Below, in pieces: positions 47,043 to 59,200 of a stretch of DNA of 64,000 nt; position 1 is the stretch's first letter; each line of letters opens with the position of its first letter. Under the pieces are notes generated by a model. It saw only the letters and a list, made by a program, of their open reading frames with translations, was not told the DNA's origin and searched no databases. Made by a program: the position numbers and the translations under genes. The DNA comes from Pseudoalteromonas sp. MMG010 (GTDB lineage Bacteria; Pseudomonadota; Gammaproteobacteria; Enterobacterales; Alteromonadaceae): NCBI RefSeq assembly GCF_018100905.1, contig NZ_JAGJEG010000003.1, forward strand, positions 170,928 to 234,927, read 5' to 3'.

Positions 47043-47330
47043 TTAGTGTCGAGCAAGCTTCTCTTTGTGTTTAATTACTTGTCGATCTAGCTTATCAATC
47101 AACGAGTCAATGGCTGCATACATATCTTGGTGCTCAGTGGATGCAAATAATTCGGCCCCACTGACATGAATTGTCGCTTCTGCTTTTTGGCTTAGCTTTT
47201 CTACATCGAGTATTACGTGTACGTTATTGATGTGGTCGTAATGCCTTTGTAGTTTCGCAAACTTAGTATTAATATAATCTTTTAAAGAATCAGTAACTTC
47301 TACATGGCGACCAGTTAAGTTTAATTGCAT
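47043..47330 (-). CDS. hpf: Ribosome hibernation promoting factor (short HPF)
   Basis: A 95-residue short HPF/YfiA-type protein that dimerises and silences 70S ribosomes in stationary phase. It begins MQLNLTGRHVEVTDSLKDYI and includes INNVHVILDVEKLSQKAEATIH and DMYAAIDSLIDKLDRQV, as in the family. Between rpoN and ptsN, 25 bp after rpoN. Confidence 0.94.
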   Translation of the reverse strand: MQLNLTGRHVEVTDSLKDYINTKFAKLQRHYDHINNVHVILDVEKLSQKAEATIHVSGAELFASTEHQDMYAAIDSLIDKLDRQVIKHKEKLARH

Positions 47331-47355
47331 AAGCGTTTTCCTCTTTGTTTTCGTC

Positions 47356-48855
47356 TTAAATCAAGCTTTTTCGCTGATTTGACGGTGGAATAGCTAGCGA
47401 TTCACGGTATTTTGCTATTGTGCGTCTAGCTACTTTAATACCTTGTTCTGCCAATATATCTGCAATTTTACTATCACTCAATGGTTTAGCTGAGTTTTCT
47501 GCAGCAATTAGCTTTTTAATTAGTGCGCGTATAGCGGTTGAAGAACATTCTCCGCCATTTTCTGTGCTTACGTGGCTTGAGAAAAAATACTTTAATTCAA
47601 AAATACCACGAGGCGTATGCATGTATTTTTGTGTTGTAACACGCGAAATCGTTGATTCGTGCATTTCGACCATTTCAGCAACATCGTTAAGTACCATTGG
47701 CTTCATTGCCTCAGGACCATGTTCAAAAAATGCTTGTTGTTGTTTTACAATACAATTGGTTACTTTGAGTAATGTATCGTTACGGCTTTCAAGGCTTTTA
47801 ATAAACCATTTTGCTTCTTGTAAGTGAGAGCGAATAAACTGGCTATCTCCACTTGATTTGACTGTGCGAGACATTGCTGCGTATTGGTTGTTCACTCTTA
47901 TTTTAGGCATGCTGTCTGGATTTAGTTCTACGATCCAGCGTCCTTTTGCTTTTTTTACTGACACATCAGGAATAACATATTCAGACTCTTCGCGCACAAT
48001 GGTATCTGCAGGCTTTGGATTAAGCGTATGAATGAGTGTCATTATTTCTTTAAGCTCATTTTCTTTAAGCTTTGTTTTTTTCATTAACGTACGATAATCA
48101 CGCGCTGCCAGTAAGTCGATATGATCGGTTAACACCATTTTTGTTTCGGTTAAGTATGGGGTGTCTTGATCAAATTGATTGAGCTGAATACATAAGCACT
48201 CTTGTAGGCTGCGAGCTGCAATCCCAACTGGGTCGAATAATTGAATGCGCTTTAATACCGCTTCAATTTCATCTAATTCAACTTCTTGTTCTTCTACGTT
48301 TTCTTGATTAAAGCTTTCTAAAATTTCTTCACAGCTGAGCGTTAAAATCCCCGAATCATCAACCGCTTCAACAATCGCAATCGCAATGGCTTCATCGGTA
48401 GGGCTAAAGGGGGTGAGCTGTAATTGCCACATTAAATATTCATGGAGAGTTTCGCTTGAAGAGCCTTGATAAATAGATTCATCTTCTGGCATTGGGCCTG
48501 ATGATGACCCTGGTGCTGCGCTCATGTATTCATCCCACGTTACATCCATAGCCATTTCATCACTTACCGTATCTTTGGTAAGTGCTTCGCCGGCGTCTTG
48601 CTCATACTCGCTGGGTTTTTCATCTGCGGAGGCACTAACGGTTACTTCATCGTTTTCAGATTTTTGTTCATTTTTTCCAGCAGTTTCTTGCGTGTAATCT
48701 TGTTCTTCTATTTCAAGTAGTGGGTTGCTATCGAGCGCTTCTTGGATTTCTTGCTGAAGATCCAACGTACTTAACTGCAGCAAGCGAATAGCCTGTTGCA
48801 GTTGTGGAGTCATTGTAAGTTGCTGGCCCATGCGCAGCTGTAATGATTGCCTCAT
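47356..48855 (-). CDS. rpoN: RNA polymerase sigma-54 factor RpoN
   Basis: A 499-residue sigma-54. Region I is Gln/Leu-rich ([20 protein letters not shown]), region II is acidic (about 55-130), and the C-terminal region has the helix-turn-helix and the RpoN box ([12 protein letters not shown]) that reads the -24 element. It directs nitrogen, pilus or flagellar genes in relatives. It precedes hpf and follows lptB after 68 bp. Confidence 0.96.
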   Translation of the reverse strand: MRQSLQLRMGQQLTMTPQLQQAIRLLQLSTLDLQQEIQEALDSNPLLEIEEQDYTQETAGKNEQKSENDEVTVSASADEKPSEYEQDAGEALTKDTVSDEMAMDVTWDEYMSAAPGSSSGPMPEDESIYQGSSSETLHEYLMWQLQLTPFSPTDEAIAIAIVEAVDDSGILTLSCEEILESFNQENVEEQEVELDEIEAVLKRIQLFDPVGIAARSLQECLCIQLNQFDQDTPYLTETKMVLTDHIDLLAARDYRTLMKKTKLKENELKEIMTLIHTLNPKPADTIVREESEYVIPDVSVKKAKGRWIVELNPDSMPKIRVNNQYAAMSRTVKSSGDSQFIRSHLQEAKWFIKSLESRNDTLLKVTNCIVKQQQAFFEHGPEAMKPMVLNDVAEMVEMHESTISRVTTQKYMHTPRGIFELKYFFSSHVSTENGGECSSTAIRALIKKLIAAENSAKPLSDSKIADILAEQGIKVARRTIAKYRESLAIPPSNQRKSLI

Positions 48856-48923
48856 GTATCTCTAACAATCCTTTTTTTGATATGAATTAATACTAGCAGA
48901 TGCTTATTAGACTTATCTTAAAG

Positions 48924-49649
48924 TTATAGTCTAAATTGTTCGCCTAAATAAACATCGCGCACTGTTTTGTCACTTAATACATGTTCAGGAGTACCCGACG
49001 CTATTAGCTCACCATGAGATACTATGTAGGCTTTTTCACATACATCAAGTGTTTCTCTTACATTATGGTCGGTTATAAGCACACCAATACCACGATTTTT
49101 AAGGTGTTCGATTATCTTCTTTATATCTAACACTGAAATGGGGTCAACACCAGCAAAAGGCTCATCTAAAAGAATAAATTTTGGATCTGCTGCTAATGCG
49201 CGCGCTATTTCGACCCGTCGGCGCTCACCACCAGATAATGCCATGCCTTGGCTATCTCGAATATGCTGAATGCTAAATTCATCAAGTAAACTGTTTAATG
49301 TATTTTCTCTGTCGGCTTTACTCAGTTCTTTTCGAGTTTCTAAAATAGCCATTAAATTTTGATACACAGTGAGTTTTCTAAAAATAGATGATTCTTGCGG
49401 TAAATAGCCAATACCTAAACGCGCGCGACTATGCATAGGCAATAAGGTGATATCGTTATCATCAATGCTTATTGTGCCTTTATCGCTCGGAACTAAGCCA
49501 ACAATCATATAAAACGTTGTAGTTTTTCCGGCGCCATTAGGCCCTAATAACCCAACGATACTGCCTGCTTCTACTTCTAAGCCAACATTTTTTACGACTT
49601 GGCGGCCTTTATAGCTTTTTGCTAGTAATGCTGCTTTTAGTGTACTCAT
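48924..49649 (-). CDS. lptB: LPS export ABC ATPase LptB
   Basis: A 241-residue ABC ATPase that powers lipopolysaccharide extraction from the inner membrane. Walker A is GPNGAGKTT, the signature is LSGGERRR and Walker B is [13 protein letters not shown]. It works with LptFG, which is not in this window, and the LptC/A bridge encoded upstream. It overlaps lptA by four bases. Confidence 0.96.
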   Translation of the reverse strand: MSTLKAALLAKSYKGRQVVKNVGLEVEAGSIVGLLGPNGAGKTTTFYMIVGLVPSDKGTISIDDNDITLLPMHSRARLGIGYLPQESSIFRKLTVYQNLMAILETRKELSKADRENTLNSLLDEFSIQHIRDSQGMALSGGERRRVEIARALAADPKFILLDEPFAGVDPISVLDIKKIIEHLKNRGIGVLITDHNVRETLDVCEKAYIVSHGELIASGTPEHVLSDKTVRDVYLGEQFRL

Positions 49650-50185
49650 GGTTGACCTTCATCGCCTTTTAATTTTTTTTCTACGGGTACTAAAATAGTG
49701 TGTACTCGTTCTGATGAATCTTCGTCTTTTTCGGCATTAATTAACTGTTGTTCAATATCGTAAGTGATACTTTTAGCCTGTATTTTTTGACCTGCTTGGG
49801 TGATTTTTGCATCACCATTTAAAACTAAGGTACGTGTAGAAACATCGTAACGAACTTCGTTTGCACTGGCACTGATTATTGTTCCGTCAGGTTGCTTTTC
49901 TTCAAAGTAAGCGGGGGTTCCTGTTGCAATCAATAACTGCTTATCGTTACCTAAGTTATCACGTTTATGTACCTCAAGGCGATCCGCTTTGATTAGTCGG
50001 TTACCGTGTACTATTTCAACGTTTTTTTCAAAAATACCTACATTTTCTTTTAATTGCCCTTGTTGGGTATCTGAACTAATCGAAATTTGGTTGGCATTTG
50101 GTGTAGCTTCTGCGGTGTTTGCATAGCTTGGCATGCTTAATAATAGCGCAGGGACGATAAATAATTTTAATAGCTTATTGGTCAT
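49646..50185 (-). CDS. lptA: LPS transport periplasmic protein LptA
   Basis: A 179-residue periplasmic protein with a signal peptide ending near SYANTA and an OstA-like beta-jellyroll (about 30-150; [29 protein letters not shown]). It polymerises into the bridge between LptC and LptD. It overlaps lptC by 11 bases and lptB by four, so the three are translationally coupled. Confidence 0.94.
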   Translation of the reverse strand: MTNKLLKLFIVPALLLSMPSYANTAEATPNANQISISSDTQQGQLKENVGIFEKNVEIVHGNRLIKADRLEVHKRDNLGNDKQLLIATGTPAYFEEKQPDGTIISASANEVRYDVSTRTLVLNGDAKITQAGQKIQAKSITYDIEQQLINAEKDEDSSERVHTILVPVEKKLKGDEGQP

Positions 50186-50729
50186 AATATATAGTTCGCG
50201 TGTGGTTAATAAGTTCGATCACTTCGGTGTTTAAATCAGCTTGAAGTCCTTTCCCTATTACTTTTAAGTTGGGGCCAGTGATTATAACGGGCTGCTCTGA
50301 ACTCATTGTTAATAAGTTTATATCAACATGAATGTTATCTGCATGAATTTTTTCAATCATGGCGTTTTCTGTCATGTTTGTTGCAACAACGTCACCTTCT
50401 AAAATGAGTTGTTGGTTTTCATACAAAGAAGCTTCGTTAGCATTAATTTGCCATGTTTGATCGTTGTTGTATAAGGTAAAAATGGGTTTTTCAAAATGAG
50501 TAAAACCCAATTGTTGGTAAAGCTCCATTTTTGTTGCTGTAACTTGGTGGCTTAAATTACCTTGTTTGTCATAAGCGGTTTGTTTTAACGCTTTGGCTGT
50601 GTAATCGGGTTTGGCAAGTATTTCGGCATCGGTGCTTTGGGTTGTGGTTGGTTGAGTAAAATAAGGCAACCACAGCCATATCATACAACCGGTAAAAGCA
50701 ACGAATAAGACAATACGAGCTGAATTCAT
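50175..50729 (-). CDS. lptC: LPS export protein LptC
   Basis: A 184-residue inner-membrane bitopic protein with one helix (about 5-25) and a periplasmic LptC/OstA-like jellyroll (YTAKALKQTAYDKQGNL, LILEGDVVATN). It receives LPS from LptBFG and hands it to LptA. Overlaps kdsC by four bases. Confidence 0.93.
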   Translation of the reverse strand: MNSARIVLFVAFTGCMIWLWLPYFTQPTTTQSTDAEILAKPDYTAKALKQTAYDKQGNLSHQVTATKMELYQQLGFTHFEKPIFTLYNNDQTWQINANEASLYENQQLILEGDVVATNMTENAMIEKIHADNIHVDINLLTMSSEQPVIITGPNLKVIGKGLQADLNTEVIELINHTRTIYYDQ

Positions 50730-51277
50730 GAGCTAGTGCCTTTAGTTGTTAAGGCTTTATTGTTTTCGAGCATTAATAAATCAGTTAGCTCTCTTACTGC
50801 ACCAAAACCGCCTGGTAACAGGGTTGTATAATGAGCGATACGTTTGATTAAAGGGTGAGCGTCGTTGACTGCAACAGCAAAACCAACCAACTCCATTACT
50901 GGCATATCAGGACCGTCATCACCAATGTAAGCAATTTCATCGTCGCTTAAGTTTAATTTATTTTTGAGTTCTTGATAGGCTAAAAGCTTATTTTCTTGGC
51001 CTTGATAAATATGTGGTACCGTTAAGCTTTGCATTCTTTGTTGTACTATTTTTGAATGGCGCCCGGTAATTACAGCAACTTCAAATCCATTATTAATGAT
51101 CTCTTTAATACCAAATCCATCTTTGGTATTAAATGCTTTGAGCTCTTCACCTTGGTTGCCTAAATAAATTCGGCCATCTGAAAACACGCCATCAATGTCG
51201 CAAATAAGTAGTTTTACTTTTTTAGCTCGGGCTTGTACGTCAAGACTAAGTGGTTGGTAAAGGTCTTCAAATTGCAT
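50726..51277 (-). CDS. kdsC: 3-deoxy-D-manno-octulosonate 8-phosphate phosphatase KdsC
   Basis: A 183-residue HAD phosphatase without a cap domain. The nucleophile motif is ICDIDGVFSDGRIY, motif II is VITGRHS, and the Mg2+ motif is YIGDDGPD. It removes the phosphate from KDO-8-P on the way to lipopolysaccharide. It overlaps kdsD by one base. Confidence 0.95.
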   Translation of the reverse strand: MQFEDLYQPLSLDVQARAKKVKLLICDIDGVFSDGRIYLGNQGEELKAFNTKDGFGIKEIINNGFEVAVITGRHSKIVQQRMQSLTVPHIYQGQENKLLAYQELKNKLNLSDDEIAYIGDDGPDMPVMELVGFAVAVNDAHPLIKRIAHYTTLLPGGFGAVRELTDLLMLENNKALTTKGTSS

Positions 51278-52248
51278 TATATAACTCCCGCTTTTAATAA
51301 GTCTTGCATGTTAAGTGCACCAATAGGTTGGTTTTGTTCATTAATAACAATGAGTCCATTTATACTTTTTTGCTCCATAATATTCAATGCTTCAGCAGCA
51401 AGTATATGTGCAGGGACCGTGGTGCATTTAGTTGTCATGACCTCACTGATTAATGTGCTGTGTATATCTACGCGTTGCTCTAAAATACGTCGTAAATCAC
51501 CATCAGTAAATAACCCCGCTAATTGCTGCTTTTCATCGACAATGGCGGTCATGCCCAATCCTTTAGCTGACATTTCAATTAAGGCATCTTTTATCGTTTG
51601 TGCGAGTGTAATAATAGGCGTGCGATCGCCACTGTGCATAATATCGTTAATACTCAGTAATAAGCGTTTACCTAAACTGCCACCTGGGTGTGATAGAGCA
51701 AAGTCATTTGCTGTAAAGCCGCGAGCCTCTAATAGGGCTACAGCTAGTGCATCGCCCATAACTAAGGTAGCCGTGGTACTTGCTGTCGGTGCAAGGCCTA
51801 ATGGGCATGCTTCTTTTTCAACTTTAATACAAATATGAACATCGGAAAAAGTAGCCATAGTGGAGTTTGTATTGCCTGTCATTGCAACAATTTTTGCACC
51901 GATTCGCTTTAACACCGGAATAATATTTAATACTTCACTGGTCTCTCCAGAGTTGGAGATTAGCATTACGACATCGTGTTCGGTGATCATACCTAAATCA
52001 CCATGACTGGCTTCACCGGGGTGTACAAAAAAAGCAGGACTACCTGTACTTGCTAAAGTAGCTGCTATTTTATTACCAATATGACCTGATTTGCCCATAC
52101 CAATAACAACAATACGACCTGTGCATTGATACATAAGCTGGCATGCGTGATTAAAATCATCATTTATGTACTGTGCTATATCGCTAAGTGCTTGTTGCTC
52201 TATCGCTAATACACGCAAGCCTTGTTTAATAAAGTTTTGCTGTGTCAT
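51277..52248 (-). CDS. kdsD: Arabinose-5-phosphate isomerase KdsD
   Basis: A 323-residue enzyme making D-arabinose-5-phosphate, the precursor of KDO. The SIS domain (about 40-170) has VVIGMGKSGHIGNKIAATL and MLISNSGETSEV; a pair of CBS domains (about 205-320) follows. It lies 3 bp after the Na+/Ca2+ exchanger, the usual order of kdsD and yrbG. Confidence 0.95.
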   Translation of the reverse strand: MTQQNFIKQGLRVLAIEQQALSDIAQYINDDFNHACQLMYQCTGRIVVIGMGKSGHIGNKIAATLASTGSPAFFVHPGEASHGDLGMITEHDVVMLISNSGETSEVLNIIPVLKRIGAKIVAMTGNTNSTMATFSDVHICIKVEKEACPLGLAPTASTTATLVMGDALAVALLEARGFTANDFALSHPGGSLGKRLLLSINDIMHSGDRTPIITLAQTIKDALIEMSAKGLGMTAIVDEKQQLAGLFTDGDLRRILEQRVDIHSTLISEVMTTKCTTVPAHILAAEALNIMEQKSINGLIVINEQNQPIGALNMQDLLKAGVI

Positions 52249-52251
52249 GAA

Positions 52252-53220
52252 CTATCCTACTTGACTAAAAATATAGCCCTGATACGCCACAAATGCGGTG
52301 AGTAATAGGCCGCCTTCTATTCTATTGATACGTTGGCGTCCTTTAAAGTTCAATGACATAACAATTAAGGCAATCGTTGCGCCTAACATAATTAAGATAT
52401 CGCGAGTGGCAATAGATGAGTCAACCGCGGAAGGATTTATAATACCGGCTAAAGGTAATACCGCGAGAATATTAAATACATTTGAGCCAACAATATTACC
52501 TAATGCTAAGTCATCTTCATTTTTTAATACCCCAGCAATTGATGCTGCTAGTTCGGGTAAGCTAGTACCTATTGCAATAATTGTTAAGCCGATGACTAAA
52601 TCACTTAAGCCAAAATATTTTGCAATGTCGACGGCTGAACCTACTAAAAAATGTGCGCTAACGGGTAATAAAATTATACCGATAATTAACCAAAATACGG
52701 CTTTTTTGGTTGGTACATTGTCTGGGACTTCATCGCATGCTTCGGCGACAAAGGGGTCATCTTGTGCTTTAGCTCGTAACGAAATAATAATTAAGCCAAC
52801 AATAAATACAACAAAGCCAATTAGCAGTGCAATACCTTCGTTTAAGGAAAAATAGTTATCAGAAAAAATATACCAACTTGCCAATGAAATGAGTAATACT
52901 AATGGCATTTCGCGTTTTAAAGTACTTGAAGACACTGATAATGGTCGTAATAGTGCTGTAATACCCAGTACTAATAAAATATTTGTTATATTTGAGCCCA
53001 CCGCATTACCCACGGCAGTATCTGTTTTATTGGCTAATGCAGCCGATGCTGAAACCATCATTTCGGGCGCTGATGATCCCATTGCTACGACCGTTAAACC
53101 AACGATTAATGTTGGTACACCCAGATTTTTGGCCAAAGCGGCAGCGCCGAAAACAAAGCGATCAGCACTCCACACTAAGCCGGCAAAACCAATAATTAAA
53201 ATAACAAAAGAGGTAAGCAT
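52252..53220 (-). CDS. yrbG: Calcium/sodium antiporter YrbG-like
   Basis: About 322 residues of the CaCA exchanger superfamily. Two homologous halves carry the signature repeats TVVAMGSSAPEMMVS (about 50-65) and TIIAIGTSLPELAAS (about 215-230), with ten membrane helices. The ATG at 53220 (MLTSFVIL) is chosen over an in-frame TTG at 53241. It heads the kds-lpt-rpoN operon and diverges from mla, as in many gammaproteobacteria. Confidence 0.93.
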   Translation of the reverse strand: MLTSFVILIIGFAGLVWSADRFVFGAAALAKNLGVPTLIVGLTVVAMGSSAPEMMVSASAALANKTDTAVGNAVGSNITNILLVLGITALLRPLSVSSSTLKREMPLVLLISLASWYIFSDNYFSLNEGIALLIGFVVFIVGLIIISLRAKAQDDPFVAEACDEVPDNVPTKKAVFWLIIGIILLPVSAHFLVGSAVDIAKYFGLSDLVIGLTIIAIGTSLPELAASIAGVLKNEDDLALGNIVGSNVFNILAVLPLAGIINPSAVDSSIATRDILIMLGATIALIVMSLNFKGRQRINRIEGGLLLTAFVAYQGYIFSQVG

Positions 53221-53474
53221 GTTATGTAGCCAAGTATTCAAAATTGAGTTGGCGCGAATAGTAACAAATGCAAACCTGAAAGTATAAATAAAAGAGTAGG
53301 GTCTAGTGTATTATAATGTTATAAAAGCGCGCTGTTTTTTGTTGTTTAGTCGCTTTTTAAGCGAATGTTAAGTTAAAGCCGGTCAAGCTTAGACTGATTT
53401 GTATTTAGGTATTACAAAATCTTACGATTTGTGTTTTCCATCTTGCAACAAAAACCCTTAAAATAGGATATAAA

Positions 53475-54302
53475 GTGAGAAATGTTATGGAGAGCGACTT
53501 GTCGCAATCAATAGTAGAAGTCAAGGATGTATGCTTTTCTAGAGGCAATAGAGCCATATATGAAAATATGAGCTTTAGTGTGCCTAAAGGGAAAATAACC
53601 GCCATTATGGGCCCTAGCGGTATTGGTAAAACGACCATGTTGCGTTTAATCGGTGGTCAATTAAAACCCGATACCGGTGATATTTTCTTTGAAGGAGAAA
53701 GTATTCCTGCCATGTCGCGCAAAGCTCTTTATGAGGCGCGCACTAAAATGAGCATGTTATTTCAAAGTGGTGCTTTATTTACCGATATGTCGGTGTTTGA
53801 TAATGTTGCATTCCCTATTCGTGAGCATACAGAGTTATCAGAAGAGTTAATTCGCCTTGTTGTATTAATGAAACTACAAGCTGTTGGCCTTCGTGGTGCT
53901 AAAGATTTAATGCCTTCTGAGTTATCGGGCGGGATGGCGCGCCGTGCAGCTTTGGCTCGTGCTATTGCACTTGACCCCGAATTAATTATGTATGATGAAC
54001 CCTTTGCCGGACAAGACCCTATTTCGATGGGAGTGTTGGTTAAGCTTATAAAATCACTGAACGAAGTGTTGGGCTTGTCGTCATTAATTGTGACGCATGA
54101 TGTAACCGAGGTGATGAGCATTGCTGATCATGTCATTATTATTGCAAAGCAAGGTGTTATTGGTAGTGGTACGCCTGCACAAATGCTTGAACATGAATCA
54201 CCGTTAGTTCAACAATTCTTAAAGGGTTTATCTGATGGCCCTGTGCCATTTCATTTCCCCGCACAGCCTTATGCTGATGAGCTATTAGGGGAAAGTCGCT
54301 AA
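53475..54302 (+). CDS. mlaF: Phospholipid transport ABC ATPase MlaF
   Basis: A 275-residue ABC ATPase of the retrograde phospholipid transport (Mla) complex. Walker A is GPSGIGKTT, the signature is LSGGMARR and Walker B is IMYDEPFAG. The GTG start at 53475 is supported by AGGA six bases upstream; an ATG four codons later is less well placed. First gene of mlaFEDCB-ibaG-murA; overlaps mlaE by one base. Confidence 0.95.
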   Translation: MRNVMESDLSQSIVEVKDVCFSRGNRAIYENMSFSVPKGKITAIMGPSGIGKTTMLRLIGGQLKPDTGDIFFEGESIPAMSRKALYEARTKMSMLFQSGALFTDMSVFDNVAFPIREHTELSEELIRLVVLMKLQAVGLRGAKDLMPSELSGGMARRAALARAIALDPELIMYDEPFAGQDPISMGVLVKLIKSLNEVLGLSSLIVTHDVTEVMSIADHVIIIAKQGVIGSGTPAQMLEHESPLVQQFLKGLSDGPVPFHFPAQPYADELLGESR

Positions 54303-55081
54303 TGTTAGATGTATTACAAAAGCTGGGTCATAAAACATTAGGCCGCTTTGCTGCACTTGGGCGTTCAGCGTATATGTTATTTAGCGCATTGGTAAATGTA
54401 CCGAGCGTTAAAAAAGGCACGCCATTATTAGTGCGCCAACTGTATATGGTTGGCTCGCAATCGTTACTGATTATTATGGTTTCTGGATTATTTATTGGTA
54501 TGGTTTTAGCGTTACAAGGCTATACCGTATTAGTTGGCTATGGTGCTGAGGATAGTTTAGGGCCTCTGGTTGCCTTGAGTTTATTGCGCGAGTTAGGTCC
54601 TGTAGTGACTGCGTTATTATTTGCCGGTCGTGCAGGTAGTGCGCTAACCGCCGAGATAGGCTTAATGAAAGCAACAGAGCAGTTATCATCATTAGAAATG
54701 ATGGCGATTGACCCATTAAAACGTATTATTGCTCCTCGCTTTTGGGCTGGTTTTATTAGTATGCCTTTATTGGCTATTATTTTTTCTGCAGTGGCAATTA
54801 TAGGTGCCCATTTAGTGGGGGTTGACTGGCTTGGGGTTGATACAGGTAGCTTTTGGTCAATTATGCAATCGCAGGTATCGTTCACTCAAGACATATTAAA
54901 CGGGATAATAAAAAGCTTTGTATTTGCCATCGTTGTTACTTGGATTGCATTATACAAAGGGTATGATTGTGTTCCCACTTCAGAAGGGATTAGTAAAGCA
55001 ACCACCGAAACAGTGGTTCACTCTTCACTGGCAGTATTAGGTTTTGACTTTATTTTGACAGCGGTAATGTTTACCAGCTAA
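54302..55081 (+). CDS. mlaE: Phospholipid transport permease MlaE
   Basis: A 259-residue inner-membrane permease of the Mla complex. Five to six membrane helices are visible; the [23 protein letters not shown] motif (read as two halves) and [16 protein letters not shown] near the C-terminus are typical. It works with MlaF, MlaD and MlaB. Confidence 0.95.
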   Translation: MLDVLQKLGHKTLGRFAALGRSAYMLFSALVNVPSVKKGTPLLVRQLYMVGSQSLLIIMVSGLFIGMVLALQGYTVLVGYGAEDSLGPLVALSLLRELGPVVTALLFAGRAGSALTAEIGLMKATEQLSSLEMMAIDPLKRIIAPRFWAGFISMPLLAIIFSAVAIIGAHLVGVDWLGVDTGSFWSIMQSQVSFTQDILNGIIKSFVFAIVVTWIALYKGYDCVPTSEGISKATTETVVHSSLAVLGFDFILTAVMFTS

Positions 55082-55095
55082 TTAGGATATAAATA

Positions 55096-55644
55096 ATGAA
55101 TTCACGTAAATTAGAAATTTTAGTTGGTTTTTTTGTCGCATTAGGGATTTTAGCATTTGCTATGCTTGCACTTAAAGTAGCCAATTCAGGAATAGCAGGA
55201 ACGGGAGAAACATACTCGCTTAATGCGAAGTTTGAAAATATAGGGTCTTTAAAAACACGCGCTCCAATAAAAGTAGGGGGGGTTGTTATTGGCCGAGTGG
55301 AGTCGATTTATGTTCATCCAAAAGAGTTTGTTCCTGTGGTTAATATGACCATAGATGCGCAGTATTTATGTCGTTTTTCGGATACTAGCTCGGTCTCTAT
55401 ATTAACGTCGGGTATTTTAGGTGAGCAATACTTAGGAATTAACCCCGTTATTGCTCCCGAGTCAGCTGAAAAACGTTGCTTAGGTGAAGATATTGTAAGT
55501 ACCGAACAAGACCAAGCGATCGATGATTTATTTGGTGTTCAAAGTAAAGCGCTTGGTGATGGTGATACCGTATCAGATACCAAATCAGCAATTGTGTTAG
55601 AAGAGCTAATTGGGCAATTCTTATTTAATCAAAGTAGTGAGTAA
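55096..55644 (+). CDS. mlaD: Phospholipid-binding MCE protein MlaD
   Basis: A 182-residue membrane-anchored MCE-domain protein. One N-terminal helix (about 7-28) precedes the MCE domain (about 40-120; GSLKTRAPIKVGGVVIGRV, LTSGILGEQYLG). Six MlaD subunits form the lipid-conducting ring. Length equals E. coli MlaD. Confidence 0.95.
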   Translation: MNSRKLEILVGFFVALGILAFAMLALKVANSGIAGTGETYSLNAKFENIGSLKTRAPIKVGGVVIGRVESIYVHPKEFVPVVNMTIDAQYLCRFSDTSSVSILTSGILGEQYLGINPVIAPESAEKRCLGEDIVSTEQDQAIDDLFGVQSKALGDGDTVSDTKSAIVLEELIGQFLFNQSSE

Positions 55645-55648
55645 TATT

Positions 55649-56329
55649 ATGTTGAAAAAATTTATTTTATTTACCGTTTTTAGCGTGCTTTTCGTTGCTC
55701 AATTTGTTGATGCTGCAGAGATTGAATTGACAGATCCGAACAAGATGATTCGAGCCGTAGCTGATAAAACATTTGCCCGTATTGCAAAAGATCAGGCGTT
55801 AATCGCTGCTGATAAAGAGCATTTACGTGTAATTGTTGAACAAGAGCTAATGCCTTATATCGATTATAAATATGCCGCCTTACGTGTTTTAGGTAGTGAA
55901 GTATCTAAAATTAGAGCAATTGAAGACAAAGAAGAAAAAGCGCAAGCGATTAAAGATATTCAGCATTTTATTATGGTATTTAGAGAGTATTTAGTTGCAA
56001 CCTATGCAGGTGTTTTTACTCAATACTCTAATCAACAGGTTGAGTTTGGTGCACCAGAAGAATATAAAGGCAAAGATGTTGTAGTGGTTAAAACTAAAAT
56101 TGTTGAAAGTGGTAAGCCCGATATAAAAATACACTTTAAAGTACGTGAAAACAGAGAAGGCCACTGGCGCGCTTACGATATGATAGCCGAAGGTATTAGC
56201 TTATTAGATGCCAAGCAAAGCGAGCTACAAGGTGTATTACGCCAACAAGGTATTAAACGTGTGAGCGAACTTCTTGAGCAAAAAAGTGAGTTGCCTGTGC
56301 AATTTAGAGGTAGTAACTCAGATGACTAA
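55649..56329 (+). CDS. mlaC: Periplasmic phospholipid-binding protein MlaC
   Basis: About 226 residues with a signal peptide ending near FVDAAE. The family features include QELMPYIDYKYAALRVLG, YLVATYAGVFTQYSNQQVEF and DMIAEGISLLDAKQSEL. It shuttles lipid between MlaA and the MlaFEDB complex. The ATG at 55649 is preferred to a longer reading overlapping mlaD. Confidence 0.94.
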   Translation: MLKKFILFTVFSVLFVAQFVDAAEIELTDPNKMIRAVADKTFARIAKDQALIAADKEHLRVIVEQELMPYIDYKYAALRVLGSEVSKIRAIEDKEEKAQAIKDIQHFIMVFREYLVATYAGVFTQYSNQQVEFGAPEEYKGKDVVVVKTKIVESGKPDIKIHFKVRENREGHWRAYDMIAEGISLLDAKQSELQGVLRQQGIKRVSELLEQKSELPVQFRGSNSDD

Positions 56330-56615
56330 ATTAGCAGTGACTCAGCTAGGGGAGCAGCAATTTAAAGTATCTGGCGAGTTAACTCGAAACTCAATTGGTG
56401 ATGACCAATTTTTAAACAAACAGGCATTAAATGAGCATAAAACCTGCTATTTTGACCTTTGTGAGTTAACTAGGGTTGACACAGCAGGTTTAGCTTGGTT
56501 AATTCACTCTTTTGCACAATTTAAGCAGCAAGGCATACACCTTGAATTGCAAAACATACCTGAACAACTGCAAAATTTAATGCAATTGGGTCATGTAACA
56601 ACTTTATTTGAGTGA
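56322..56615 (+). CDS. mlaB: STAS-domain protein MlaB
   Basis: A 97-residue STAS protein that binds MlaF and stabilises the transporter. The conserved loop is RVDTAGLAWL. The ATG at 56322 overlaps the mlaC stop, the usual coupling; the longer upstream reading has no support. Confidence 0.9.
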   Translation: MTKLAVTQLGEQQFKVSGELTRNSIGDDQFLNKQALNEHKTCYFDLCELTRVDTAGLAWLIHSFAQFKQQGIHLELQNIPEQLQNLMQLGHVTTLFE

Positions 56616-56620
56616 GAGTT

Positions 56621-56878
56621 ATGGAAACTAGCCAAGTCGAAATATTATTACGCGACGAACTACAATTAGAACACATACAAGTAAAAGCCAATGGTAGCCA
56701 TTATGAAGTGATTGCCGTTGGTGAATGCTTTGATGGACTGAGCCGAGTAAAAAAACAACAGCTGGTTTATGGGCCATTAATGGAGACTATTTCAGACGGG
56801 ACTATTCATGCTGTTTCTATTCGTGCTTTTACTCCTACAGAGTGGAAACGAGAGCAAAAATTTATTTTACCGCAATGA
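56621..56878 (+). CDS. ibaG: BolA-family protein IbaG
   Basis: An 85-residue BolA/YrbA-type protein (HIQVKANGSHYEVIAVG, FDGLSRVKKQQLVY, AVSIRAFTPTEW). BolA proteins act with monothiol glutaredoxins in iron-sulphur handling. It lies between mlaB and murA in the conserved order, 14 bp before murA. Confidence 0.93.
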   Translation: METSQVEILLRDELQLEHIQVKANGSHYEVIAVGECFDGLSRVKKQQLVYGPLMETISDGTIHAVSIRAFTPTEWKREQKFILPQ

Positions 56879-56892
56879 TTAAGGCCCCTTAA

Positions 56893-58152
<1,260 letters not shown>

Positions 58153-58175
58153 GCGATGCTTAACTGTTAATATAT

Positions 58176-58224
58176 TTTTGTAGGTTAAAGGAGCTAACCT
58201 ACAAAACACGTTATAAACGTGTTT
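58176..58224 (+). terminator. Paired hairpins after murA
   Basis: A perfect 12-bp stem TTTTGTAGGTTA/TAACCTACAAAA (58176-58206) abuts a second short stem AAACACG/CGTGTTT (58204-58224). The first resembles a terminator but lacks a long external T run. Confidence 0.6.
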
Positions 58225-58261
58225 CGTTATTTTAACGCTCCCTTTCCCCTTTTATATAACT

Positions 58262-59170
58262 CGCTTTGTGAGCATCGCTTTTTTATTATTAAAGCAAGTG
58301 ATTAGCTATTGATGCACAAAGAGACGCTTCGCTTTAGAGACGCTGCGCTTTAGAGTAGTAATTCAGTGACTAGAATGTGTTTTTCACGTCTCATTTACCC
58401 TCATTTGCTGCTCTTTGTGAGCATTGGCTTTTGTCTTTGGTTTTAAGTAATTAAGTGATTATTTGCACAAAGAGGCGCTTCGCTTTAGAGACACTGCGCT
58501 TTAGAGAAGCGATTCAGTAACTAAATCGTTTTTTGGCTTCTCATTTACCCTCATTTGCTGCTCTTTGTGAGCATTGGCTTTTGTCTTTGGTTTTAAGTAA
58601 TTAAGTGATTATTTGCACAAAGAGGCGCTTCGCTTTAGAGGCGCTGCGCTTTAGAGTAGTGATTTAGTGATTTAGTTGTGTTTTTGGCTTCTCATTTACC
58701 CTCATTTGCTTCTCTTTGTGGGCAATGGTTTTGTCTTTGTTTTTTAAGTAGTTAAGTGATTATTTACACAAAGAGACGCTGCGCTTTAGAGTAGTGATTC
58801 AGTGACTAGAAGGTGTTTTTCACGTCTCATTTACCCTCATTTTCTTCTCTTTGTGAGCAATGGTTTTGTCTTTGGTTTTTAAGTAATTAAGCGATTATTT
58901 GCACAAAGAGGCGCTTCGCTTTAGAGACGCTGCGCTTTAGAGTCGTGATTTAGTGATTTAGTTGTGTTTTTGGCTTCTCATTTGCCCTCATTTGCTTCTC
59001 TTTGTGGGCAATGGTTTTGTCTTTGGTTTTTAAGTCGTTAAGTGATTAAGACATTTATGCACAAAGAGACGCTGCGCTTTAGAGAAGTGATTTAGTAACT
59101 GAATCGTTTTTAGGCTTCTCATTTGCTGCTCTTTGTGAGCAATGGTTTTTGTCTTTGGTTTTTAAGTAAT
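58262..59170 (+). repeat. Repeat array 4 (six units)
   Basis: Left ends ACACAAAGAG or GCACAAAGAG occur at about 58314, 58465, 58615, 58766, 58901 and 59059, giving periods of 136-158 bp. Units 4 and 6 lack one internal 16-mer (GACGCTGCGCTTTAGAG alone). A right-end fragment precedes unit 1 at 58262. The array lies between the 3' ends of murA and degS; no gene is seen in 58153-59253. Confidence 0.85.
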
Positions 59171-59200
59171 TAAAATATAGTCGCTTAAGAGCTGTGATTC

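Noticed and set aside
52298..53287. Long plus-strand open frames opposite yrbG and kdsD
   Set aside because: Antisense to clear membrane-protein and isomerase genes, with no family features of their own.
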